From NCBI GenBank assembly GCA_052180195.1, contig CP197469.1: a DNA stretch of 64,000 nucleotides. One strand, given 5' to 3'. The notes under the pieces were generated by a model. It saw only the letters and a program-made list of their open reading frames with translations. It had not been told where the DNA came from and made no database searches. This DNA is from Gottfriedia sp002574545. Its GTDB lineage: Bacteria > Bacillota > Bacilli > Bacillales > Bacillaceae_G. Positions 57,001-64,000 of this stretch are shown piece after piece. A program made the translations under genes and the position numbers. Within the stretch, counting starts at the first letter, position 1, and the number at the start of each line of letters is the position of its first letter.

Positions 57001-57036
57001 GAAAAGTAGTTTCCTAGATGGACCGAGCTACTTTTC
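57001..57036 (+). other. Hairpin between IIA and the GH4 gene
   Basis: GAAAAGTAG pairs with CTACTTTTC around an 18-base loop. Only TCCT follows, so it is a weak terminator at best; it may be an attenuator or an mRNA processing or stability element that sets the level of the downstream enzymes. Confidence 0.45.
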
Positions 57037-57063
57037 TCCTATCATATAAAAGGAGTGAAGAAA

Positions 57064-58401
57064 ATGAGAAACGGTATTAAAATAGCAACTATTGGTGGCG
57101 GTTCTAGTTATACTCCAGAATTAGTAGAAGGGTTTATAAAACGTTATGATGAACTACCTGTAAGAGAGTTATGGCTAGTGGACATTGAAGAAGGTAGAGA
57201 AAAACTTGAAATCGTTGGAAATCTTGCGAAAAGAATGGTGGAAAAAGCAGGTGTTCCAATGGAAATTCATTTAACACTGGATCGACGTGCTGCTCTTAAA
57301 GATGCTGATTTTGTTACAACGCAATTTCGTGTAGGTCTACTTGAAGCTCGTATGAAGGATGAACGAATTCCTTTAAAATATGGCGTAATTGGTCAAGAAA
57401 CTAATGGTCCTGGTGGACTGTTTAAAGCACTTCGTACGATTCCAGTTATTTTAGAGATCGTTAAGGATATTGAAGAGCTTTGTCCAAATGCTTGGTTAGT
57501 AAACTTTACGAATCCGACAGGTATTTTAACAGAAGCAATTTTAAGATACACAAATTTCCGTAAAGTAGTTGGGTTATGTAATGTACCAATTCATATCCAC
57601 ATGAACATTGCAAAAGGCCTAGGAGTAGAAGCTGAGCGTGTGCATATTGATTTTATGGGATTAAATCATATGGTTTACGGAACGAAAGTATTATTAGATG
57701 GTGAAGATGTAACAAGTCGTGTTGTAAGTGAGTTTGCCCGTCCTGCTGAAAGTATGACGATGCAAAATATTAAGGCGATGGATTGGAATCCTGATTTTAT
57801 TGAAGCACTTGGAGCAATTCCATGTCCGTATCATCGCTACTACTATCAAACGAAAGTAATGCTAGAGGAAGAGCTTGAAGCAGCGAAAAATGATGGTACG
57901 CGTGCTGAGGTTGTGAAAAAATTAGAAGAATCATTATTCGAATTATATAAAGATCCTAATTTAAATATTAAGCCACCACAATTAGAAAAACGCGGTGGAG
58001 CTTATTATAGTGATGCTGCATGCCGACTAATTTCATCTTTATATAATAATAAAGGTGATATCCAACCTGTGAACACGATGAATAATGGTGCTATTGCATC
58101 AATTCCAGATGATTGTGCTGTTGAAGTAAGTGCCGTTATTACAAAAGATGGTCCAAAACCACTTACAATGGGTGACCTGCCGGTTGCAGTACGTGGTCTA
58201 GTTCAACAAATTAAATCATTCGAACGTGTTGCTGCGGAAGCTGGAGTAACTGGTGATTATAAAACAGCATTGCTTGCTATGTGTATTAATCCACTAGTTG
58301 GATCGGATAATTTAGCAAAACAAATACTAGATGAAATGCTAGAGGCTCACAAAGAGCATTTACCTCAATTCTTCAAAAACGAAAAAGTAGCAGCAAATTA
58401 A
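57064..58401 (+). CDS. chbF: GH4 6-phospho-beta-glucosidase (ChbF/LicH-type)
   Basis: The 445-residue NAD- and metal-dependent glycosidase has the nucleotide-binding N terminus IATIGGGSSYTPELVEGF, the family phrases GQETNGPGGLFKALRT and NFTNPTG, and the metal ligands in GLCNVPIH plus GLNHMVYG. It should split the phosphorylated disaccharide delivered by the PTS. The ATG at 57064 lies 9 bases after AAAGGAG; a GTG at 57055 is too close. With ChbG next, diacetylchitobiose-6-phosphate is a likely substrate; cellobiose-6-phosphate is the alternative. Confidence 0.9.
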   Translation: MRNGIKIATIGGGSSYTPELVEGFIKRYDELPVRELWLVDIEEGREKLEIVGNLAKRMVEKAGVPMEIHLTLDRRAALKDADFVTTQFRVGLLEARMKDERIPLKYGVIGQETNGPGGLFKALRTIPVILEIVKDIEELCPNAWLVNFTNPTGILTEAILRYTNFRKVVGLCNVPIHIHMNIAKGLGVEAERVHIDFMGLNHMVYGTKVLLDGEDVTSRVVSEFARPAESMTMQNIKAMDWNPDFIEALGAIPCPYHRYYYQTKVMLEEELEAAKNDGTRAEVVKKLEESLFELYKDPNLNIKPPQLEKRGGAYYSDAACRLISSLYNNKGDIQPVNTMNNGAIASIPDDCAVEVSAVITKDGPKPLTMGDLPVAVRGLVQQIKSFERVAAEAGVTGDYKTALLAMCINPLVGSDNLAKQILDEMLEAHKEHLPQFFKNEKVAAN

Positions 58402-58410
58402 CGACTTAAA

Positions 58411-58449
58411 AGAGGGATGTAGCTCGAATGAAAGAGTGCATCCCTTTTT
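58411..58449 (+). terminator. Terminator-like hairpin between chbF and chbG
   Basis: AGGGATG pairs with CATCCCT, followed by TTTTAT. It lies between two genes of the same pathway, so it probably attenuates rather than ends the transcript. Confidence 0.55.
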
Positions 58450-58474
58450 ATCATACGAAAAAGGGGAATGAAAA

Positions 58475-59191
58475 ATGACGAAGCTTATTGTAAATGCAGA
58501 TGATTTCGGCTACTCAAAAGGTGTAAACTATGGCATTATCGAAGCACACTTGAATGGAATAGTGAACTCCGCAACTATGATGATGAATATGTATGCAGTA
58601 GAGCATGGAGTAGAATTAGCAAAATTACATCCTACATTAGGATTAGGGGTACATCTTGTATTAACTGCGGGCAAACCTTTATTAACGAATCTACAAACAA
58701 TCGTAGATCAAAGTGGGGATTTCCTTAAAAATAGTTATTGGTATAATAATCCAGTTATTAAAGTTGAAGAAGTTGAAAAGGAATGGGATGCTCAAATTCA
58801 AAAGTTTCTTTCCTATGGCTTGAATCCTTCACATCTAGATAGTCATCACCATGTACACATGATCCCAATTCTGCACCCAGTAATTGCAAAATTATCCCAA
58901 AAGTATGATCTTCCAGTCCGAATTTCTCCAAAAAATCGAATAAACGGAATCACACCTTTTACAGATCAATTGTTAACCGATTTTTATGGTAGTGACATAC
59001 CAATAAACTATTTTGAGACAATAGAAAACAGAATAAGTAATGGCGCAAAGTCTGTAGAGGTTATGGTTCATCCTGCATTAATCGATAATCATTTAAAAAA
59101 TGGTACTTCTTATTGCTTTGAGAGATTAACAGAACTAGATATCTTAACGAATTCAAAACTTCCTGATGTAGTAGAGTTAGTAAAATATTAA
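58475..59191 (+). CDS. chbG: Carbohydrate deacetylase ChbG (YdjC family)
   Basis: The 238-residue protein has the YdjC/ChbG signature VNADDFGYSKGVNYGIIEAH at the N terminus and the metal-binding set LDSHHHVHM in the middle, plus MVHPALID near the end. In E. coli ChbG removes one acetyl group from chitobiose-6-phosphate so that ChbF can act and the regulator can sense it. Its presence makes chitin disaccharides a likely substrate of this operon. Confidence 0.9.
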   Translation: MTKLIVNADDFGYSKGVNYGIIEAHLNGIVNSATMMMNMYAVEHGVELAKLHPTLGLGVHLVLTAGKPLLTNLQTIVDQSGDFLKNSYWYNNPVIKVEEVEKEWDAQIQKFLSYGLNPSHLDSHHHVHMIPILHPVIAKLSQKYDLPVRISPKNRINGITPFTDQLLTDFYGSDIPINYFETIENRISNGAKSVEVMVHPALIDNHLKNGTSYCFERLTELDILTNSKLPDVVELVKY

Positions 59192-59239
59192 TATAGATTT
59201 CAATGTGTAGACAAAGTCCAAAATTTGATTTTCAGTCAA

Positions 59240-59269
59240 AAAGCCAGTTTCTTCATGGAAACTGGCTTT
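59240..59269 (+). terminator. Terminator of the chb operon (hairpin copy 1)
   Basis: AAAGCCAGTTTC and GAAACTGGCTTT form a 12-bp stem with loop TTCATG. The identical 30-mer recurs at 59745-59774. Confidence 0.8.
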
Positions 59270-59336
59270 CACGTTGTTGAAAAAAGAATTTGTCAATTGA
59301 ATTCTTGGAAGATCATTGATAGGTAAGATGTATCCT

Positions 59337-59463
59337 ATTGATTTCCACTACAGTGTGCTCGCTTTCCATGGGGCGAGACCTGAGCCTCCTCGGCACCGCC
59401 TGTGGGGTCTCAGCCTTCCCGCATCTCCCATAGGAGCCCGGCACCCTTTCGTTCCAATCATTT
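59337..59463. repeat. Dispersed GC-rich Bacillus repeat
   Basis: The segment reads TTTCCACTACAGTGTGCTCG, then a CGAGACCTGAGCCTCCTCGG part, GCCTGTGGGGTCTCAGCC, CCCATAGGAGCCCGGCACCC and TTTCGTTCCAATCATTTTCT. I recognise this as a common Bacillus intergenic repeat that contains self-complementary parts such as GAGACC/GGTCTC. Its high GC content contrasts with the flanks. Several CpG positions look decayed, so this is probably an old copy. Confidence 0.65.
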
Positions 59464-59744
59464 TCTTTATGAAAAAGAATAATCATAAAATAGTCAATTA
59501 AAGAATGAATTACCATTATTCATTAATATCAAAATGAAACTAATGATGATCCTTACACATCTTTAAAATCTTGATTGTTAAAAAGAAGATATTTTAATTT
59601 TTAGAGGTTAGTTAAACATTTTTATTTCAAACAATAAACGTACTCATCAAAAAAACAATAATAAATAGATATACTATTTTTCAATTCAAATACGTTTAAT
59701 GTTCTTATTTTTCAATATTGACTATATTATATTTCAACACGCTA

Positions 59745-59774
59745 AAAGCCAGTTTCTTCATGGAAACTGGCTTT
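59745..59774. terminator. Hairpin copy 2, terminator of the LevR-like gene
   Basis: It is the same 30-mer as at 59240-59269, with TTTT on the plus side and TTTT on the minus side. It lies 12 bases beyond the stop codon of the minus-strand activator gene. Confidence 0.75.
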
Positions 59775-59785
59775 TTCTAATTAAA

Positions 59786-62506
59786 TTATTTAATATAAAT
59801 TTCTTCATCTAACTTATTTAATTCATTTCTAGAATAAAATTCCATTAGGTAACATATTTCATCATCAGGTATGATAATGTCACATGCCTCCTCAATTTGT
59901 TGCAAGATTTTTTTTATTTTTAAATACAGCATATAGTCACTATTAATTTTATCTTCTTTATCTTTAAATGGGATTAAGGGCTGAGAGTTTTGAAGTCGAT
60001 CAATCATGCAACTCATATGAATAACAATTCCCATTAGATCCTCATTTTTGAAAAATTTATCTGTTTGGATTTGTATATCATTCAAAGCACGCCTAATTAC
60101 ACTAATTACTTTTTTAGCATCTTTTAAAGAAATAGTCTCTTGCAATGTTTCGGCCATCTTTAAATACGTTTCTTCATAAGTTATCAATTCTTGTATTGTC
60201 TTTGTAGCCTTCATATTTAATACATCCTGTAAATGAAACGTATTGAATGGAACATTTATATCAAAATTTGAAACTATACAAACAATACTTCGTTCTTTAG
60301 ATATATCGTTTAACATTTTTTGTAATTCGTCTTTATTTAAAAGGCTAATTGGCACGATTTCTAGCATCTCTTTATCATAGACCAAGTTATTCGCTAGTAT
60401 ATTTTTAATGGCTATTGCACTTCCCTGACCAGTCAGACATGCAGTTAAAATGACAGAACGATTAAATTCAAGTTGTTTCGTTTTATTCGAATGAGAATTG
60501 ATGAAGAAAGTAGTTAAGTTTCGCACGTCCTGATAAAGCTCGTCTAAATTATATCCTAATGTTGCTTTTCTAGAAGCTTCGATTACATGTGCAGTACTTA
60601 CCATTTGAATCACACGTACTGGAATTGAAAATTCTGCTTCAATTATGTCACCGATATAAGACAGCGACCCCATATCGATACAAAGTAGAATTCCATTTAA
60701 TTTACCTAAAGATTTAATATAATCCTTTACTCGAATTAGAAATTCCTGTGGTGGTTCACTTAATGGCATATCGATTCCGATTACTTCCTCATTTTCCAAC
60801 AATTCATTTGTTACATTTGCCATCTCTCTAGCAATGCCATTACCATGAGCTAACACAATTACTTTTACATTGGAGCTAGTCACCTTAAAATCTTCGTTTC
60901 CATATACAAAAAACATCGTTATAAATGCTACTTCATCAAAAGGGATTGAAACATTTGAAAAATCTTCAATCATTTTTACACATTCAATTGAAACGGAAAA
61001 CTCTTTCTTATATTGATCTCGGATTTGCGTTATATTTGGATGATAAATTTTTTTGTTTGACTGTATACGTTGTAATAGCGTTTGTATGTGTAGGCTGAGT
61101 GCAACAAGTATTTTTTCATTAAAACTTTTACTTAATTTTTCTTCTGCTAGTTTTAGTACCTTTTCACTAAGTGTAACGATTTCAGGCTTGATTATTTTTT
61201 GGACATTTTCTTTACTAGATAGTTTGCGATTAATAGAAGTTAAATAATGTGTAAAATAACTTTCAATATCGTTTTCCATTAGTAGGGATAACTCGTCCTG
61301 AGCAACGCCACGTTGTTTTAGTTCTTCGTATTTGGTGTCAATTCGGTCATAAATTGTATCTGCTGTATGATCCAATTGTTGGTTACTCGTTATACCTTTT
61401 GTTGGTGAAAATTCAAATTGCTCGTTTAACAGAGTGACGGCATGCTTTACTTTTTTTTCAATAAATAAACCTTCCTTAACATACCAGTTCAAATCAGTAC
61501 TATAAATTCGTATCTTGTCATGTTTGTGGGTAATAAAATCTGCGTAAGCCTTTGCGCAAGCTAATTGAATGTCAGCTTTAAGTTGTCCGATATTGTTTTG
61601 ACATGGATAAAATAGAAAAGAACGAATCGTATTTGCACTTACTACGATCTCTTTTCCTAGGCGAACACTTTCTTCTGTGAAAAAGCGTTTGATAAGTGTC
61701 AATCTTTCTTCGTATGTACGATCACGAAGAGCTGGTAAAGTAATGACCATAGGAATTCGACGCGTAAATGTAGATAATAATGTGGACCCAGGATCCTCTG
61801 TTGTTGCGGAAATGATTAAAACATTCGATGTTCGTTCGTTTTCTGTCTCTCCTAGTCTTCTATACAACTTATAATCAATGAATGTAAATAACATTTCTTG
61901 ACCTTCAGGGGTAAGACGATGAACCTCATCTAAAAATAATATTCCATTATTAGCTTTCTCAAGTAGACCCTTTTGTTCCGTTGCACCTGTATAAGCACCT
62001 TTTCTAACACCGAAAAGCTGGCCTAATAATAGTTGTGGATTATTTGCATAGTCTGCGCAATTAAAAATAATGAATGGAGAATCCTTTTCTAAAACATTCG
62101 AACGAATTGCGTAATCATGCATTCTTTTAGCAAAGGCAGATTTACCAACACCAGTCTCACCGAGTATTAAAGTATGCATACCATTTGGTGGATAGAGAAT
62201 AGCTGATCTTGCTTTTTCGATAGCAGGTCTTAAGCTAATATTTTCTTCATAAAAATATTCATGTTTATTATCTAAACTTGTTATCTTAATTTGAGATTTA
62301 TTCGCTTGTTGTAAAGTATGAGATAGAAGTTTAAATACGACCGGTCTAGAATTTGTTTTAATTAATAATTCTTCTTTAACTAATTTATTTAAATCACTGC
62401 TAACGTTTGCTCGATCTAAACCGAGCTTTTGAGCAATCTCATTAGCTGTAAAACCTTGCTCTTTATTTTGAAGAAAAACTTTATAAATTTGATTTTTTCT
62501 GTTCAT
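59786..62506 (-). CDS. LevR-family sigma-54-dependent activator with PTS regulation domains
   Basis: The 906-residue regulator has an N-terminal helix-turn-helix (about 1-55), a sigma-54 AAA+ domain (about 85-330; Walker A GETGVGKS 116-123, GAYTGA 170-175 in place of GAFTGA, Walker B GILFLDEVHR 188-197) and PRD1 (about 440-540, H473). An EIIA-mannose-like domain (about 547-670, H554), an EIIB-like segment with C690 and PRD2 (about 785-895, H830) follow. It should open complex at sigma-54 promoters when its PTS domains report substrate and low glucose. It lies between the chb operons and sigL and is divergent from sigL. The two sigma-54 promoters upstream of the chb sets are its obvious targets. 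Confidence 0.92.
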   Translation of the reverse strand: MNRKNQIYKVFLQNKEQGFTANEIAQKLGLDRANVSSDLNKLVKEELLIKTNSRPVVFKLLSHTLQQANKSQIKITSLDNKHEYFYEENISLRPAIEKARSAILYPPNGMHTLILGETGVGKSAFAKRMHDYAIRSNVLEKDSPFIIFNCADYANNPQLLLGQLFGVRKGAYTGATEQKGLLEKANNGILFLDEVHRLTPEGQEMLFTFIDYKLYRRLGETENERTSNVLIISATTEDPGSTLLSTFTRRIPMVITLPALRDRTYEERLTLIKRFFTEESVRLGKEIVVSANTIRSFLFYPCQNNIGQLKADIQLACAKAYADFITHKHDKIRIYSTDLNWYVKEGLFIEKKVKHAVTLLNEQFEFSPTKGITSNQQLDHTADTIYDRIDTKYEELKQRGVAQDELSLLMENDIESYFTHYLTSINRKLSSKENVQKIIKPEIVTLSEKVLKLAEEKLSKSFNEKILVALSLHIQTLLQRIQSNKKIYHPNITQIRDQYKKEFSVSIECVKMIEDFSNVSIPFDEVAFITMFFVYGNEDFKVTSSNVKVIVLAHGNGIAREMANVTNELLENEEVIGIDMPLSEPPQEFLIRVKDYIKSLGKLNGILLCIDMGSLSYIGDIIEAEFSIPVRVIQMVSTAHVIEASRKATLGYNLDELYQDVRNLTTFFINSHSNKTKQLEFNRSVILTACLTGQGSAIAIKNILANNLVYDKEMLEIVPISLLNKDELQKMLNDISKERSIVCIVSNFDINVPFNTFHLQDVLNMKATKTIQELITYEETYLKMAETLQETISLKDAKKVISVIRRALNDIQIQTDKFFKNEDLMGIVIHMSCMIDRLQNSQPLIPFKDKEDKINSDYMLYLKIKKILQQIEEACDIIIPDDEICYLMEFYSRNELNKLDEEIYIK

Positions 62507-62654
62507 AATGGCCCACCCATCATAAAGAGTTGTATACTTTTACTATACAGTAAAAAGTAAACGTTTTCACTATATTTAAATTAGTGTAACAATTCGTCAA
62601 GTACTATGAAAAAGTTAAATATCGAGTAAAATAGTAATAAGGGAGTGAAGTAGT

Positions 62655-63956
62655 ATGGAAATGAATTTAATGCAAAAACAATCATTGAAACTTGCGATGA
62701 CTCAGGAACTACGACAAGCCATTACAATGCTTCAATTTAATGCCCAAGAACTTACTGATTTTTTATTTGAGCAATCATTAGAAAATCCTTTAATTGAAGT
62801 TGAAACTCCTTATAACGATTACACTTCTTCAAAAATCAAACAACAAACAACTCCAGGCGGACAAGGAATGGAGTTATATACTCGAAGAACAGAAACATTA
62901 CAAGAAGAACTTGTTAGTCAGTTAAATGAGTTGAAAATTGATAATGAGGAATATAAAATTATTAAATATTTAATTTATAACTTAGATAAAAATGGATTTT
63001 TGATGGAATCCGATGAAGAGCTTATACGTGAATTAAATATTTCTTTCGTTCAATTACAAATCTGCATTGATACACTTCAACGTTTTGAACCCTCTGGAGT
63101 TGGAGCAAGATCGGTTAAAGAGTGCTTATTGATTCAACTAAATAGCCTTGAAGTTGATACGGCAATTGCAAAACAGGTTATTAATGATTATTTTGAACTA
63201 TTTGTTAATAAAAACTGGAAAGAAATAGCAAAGAAACTTAAGATTAGCTTACCTGATTTACAAAAAGAAATTGATTTAATTTTAACTCTTCAACCAAGGC
63301 CAGGTTTAAATTATTTCCAAGACCAAGTAAATTATGTGGCCCCTGATTTAACAGTTGAAAAAATAGGCGGGGAATTTGTTGTGCTAATTAATGATAAAAT
63401 TATGCCGCGTTTAAAAGTACTTAATGAATATTCTTCTATTTTAAATGGTCAACATGAGAAAGAAGTTTCAACTTATTTAAAGGATAAAAATACACAAGTT
63501 AATTGGTTAATGAAAAGCTTGGAAGAACGAAAGTCAACGATGTTAGCAGTAATGAATTGTATTCTCCGAAAACAAATTGCCTTTTTTGAAAAAGGTCCTG
63601 CAAATTTAAAAACGCTTACTTTAAAAGAGATAGCGGAAGAACTTTCATTACATGAATCGACAATTAGCCGTACTTGTAAAAACAAATATGTACAGACACC
63701 GTTTGGTTTATATGAAATGAAAAAATTCTTCCACCAAGGTGTAAGTGTGGACGGCGAGGAGCTAGCATCAACGAGTGTTCAAGTATTCATCAAGCAGCTG
63801 GTAGATGGAGAAAACAAAGAAAAGCCATTATCGGATCAAAAACTAGTTGAATTATTAGCTGAGAAACATGGTGTGGAAATCTCTAGAAGAACTGTAGCTA
63901 AATATAGAGATATACTTAGAATTCCCGGTTCATCAAAACGAAAGCGCTTTAGTTAA
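62655..63956 (+). CDS. sigL: RNA polymerase sigma-54 factor SigL
   Basis: The 433-residue protein has the glutamine-rich activator-responsive region I (LMQKQSLKLAMTQELRQAITMLQFNAQEL), the core-binding region, a helix-turn-helix (LTLKEIAEELSLHESTISRTCKNKYV) and the C-terminal RpoN box SRRTVAKYRDIL. It directs RNA polymerase to -24/-12 promoters such as those before both chb sets. GGGAGTG precedes the ATG. It is divergent from the LevR-like activator and is followed 13 bases later by a glutaredoxin-like gene. Confidence 0.97.
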   Translation: MEMNLMQKQSLKLAMTQELRQAITMLQFNAQELTDFLFEQSLENPLIEVETPYNDYTSSKIKQQTTPGGQGMELYTRRTETLQEELVSQLNELKIDNEEYKIIKYLIYNLDKNGFLMESDEELIRELNISFVQLQICIDTLQRFEPSGVGARSVKECLLIQLNSLEVDTAIAKQVINDYFELFVNKNWKEIAKKLKISLPDLQKEIDLILTLQPRPGLNYFQDQVNYVAPDLTVEKIGGEFVVLINDKIMPRLKVLNEYSSILNGQHEKEVSTYLKDKNTQVNWLMKSLEERKSTMLAVMNCILRKQIAFFEKGPANLKTLTLKEIAEELSLHESTISRTCKNKYVQTPFGLYEMKKFFHQGVSVDGEELASTSVQVFIKQLVDGENKEKPLSDQKLVELLAEKHGVEISRRTVAKYRDILRIPGSSKRKRFS

Positions 63957-63969
63957 AAAGGAGAATTAG

Positions 63970-64000
63970 ATGTCGATTAAGTTAACTTTATTTACAAAAG
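63970..64000 (+). CDS. Start of a glutaredoxin-family protein, 3' partial
   Basis: An ATG 6 bases after AAGGAG opens the frame MSIKLTLFTK, which runs off the window. This N terminus and the place after sigL fit the small glutaredoxin-like protein found between sigL and cggR in the B. cereus side of the family. Only ten codons are visible, so the identity is an inference. Confidence 0.45.
   Translation, partial: MSIKLTLFTK

Overview
The window looks like a chromosomal segment of a low-GC Gram-positive bacterium of the family Bacillaceae. The base composition is AT-rich, Shine-Dalgarno sequences are strong (AAGGAGG-like), TTG and GTG starts are common, and intrinsic terminators are frequent. 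The block uvrB-uvrA-yvlC-yvlD-hprK-lgt-yvoD-ppaX-yvoF-yvcD-trxB-yvcI-rapZ-yvcK-whiA-crh-clpP follows the Bacillus subtilis order. The phhA gene and the sigL-glutaredoxin junction are more like the B. cereus side of the family. I cannot fix the genus from sequence alone; a Gottfriedia- or Bacillus-like organism is my best guess.

Layout. (1) 1-4.1 kb: the end of an acyl-CoA carboxylase subunit, a DUF2157/GDYXXLXY membrane pair, and bioY behind a BirA-type palindrome. (2) 4.5-7.3 kb: two complete tandem T-box riboswitches, a dispersed repeat and a possible Tyr-containing leader peptide, then phenylalanine hydroxylase. (3) 7.3-31 kb: accessory genes in small regulator-plus-target modules. These are acetyltransferases, a YhcYZ/AirSR-like two-component system, Lrp-LysE, Rrf2-YwnB, PadR-HAAS-2TM, an oxidoreductase with an ECF41 sigma factor, an MhqR-type quinone/electrophile operon, the sigY operon, and a GntR-ABC operon. 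Several carry visible operators or autoregulatory promoters. (4) 31.5-49 kb: the conserved DNA-repair, cell-envelope and carbon-control core. (5) 49.8-51.2 kb: a tandem array of seven tRNA-Arg(CCG)-derived units ending in one intact tRNA-Arg(CCG) gene. (6) 51.3-52.1 kb: a small ORF, a GC-rich structured leader and a DUF6509-like gene. (7) 52.1-64 kb: two full chb/cel-type PTS IIB-IIC-IIA sets, each behind a sigma-54 promoter and a cre site. They are followed by a GH4 6-phospho-glycosidase and a ChbG deacetylase, a divergent LevR-type sigma-54 activator, and sigL itself.

How the parts fit. HprK and Crh feed CcpA-dependent repression, and cre sites lie at both PTS operons. Those operons should also need SigL (sigma-54) and the LevR-type activator encoded next door, so the activator, the sigma factor, the promoters and the catabolic genes are all within 12 kb. 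Sigma-54 control of PTS operons is known in the family; the doubled operon and the shared palindromic upstream sites are the notable part.

The least explained signal is the tRNA-derived array. Each unit keeps the tRNA acceptor 5' strand and D-arm region but has lost the T arm. A motif follows that occurs in two sequence versions, in which two crossing helices change together. This is what an H-type pseudoknot would show, and it is the best candidate here for an undescribed RNA system.
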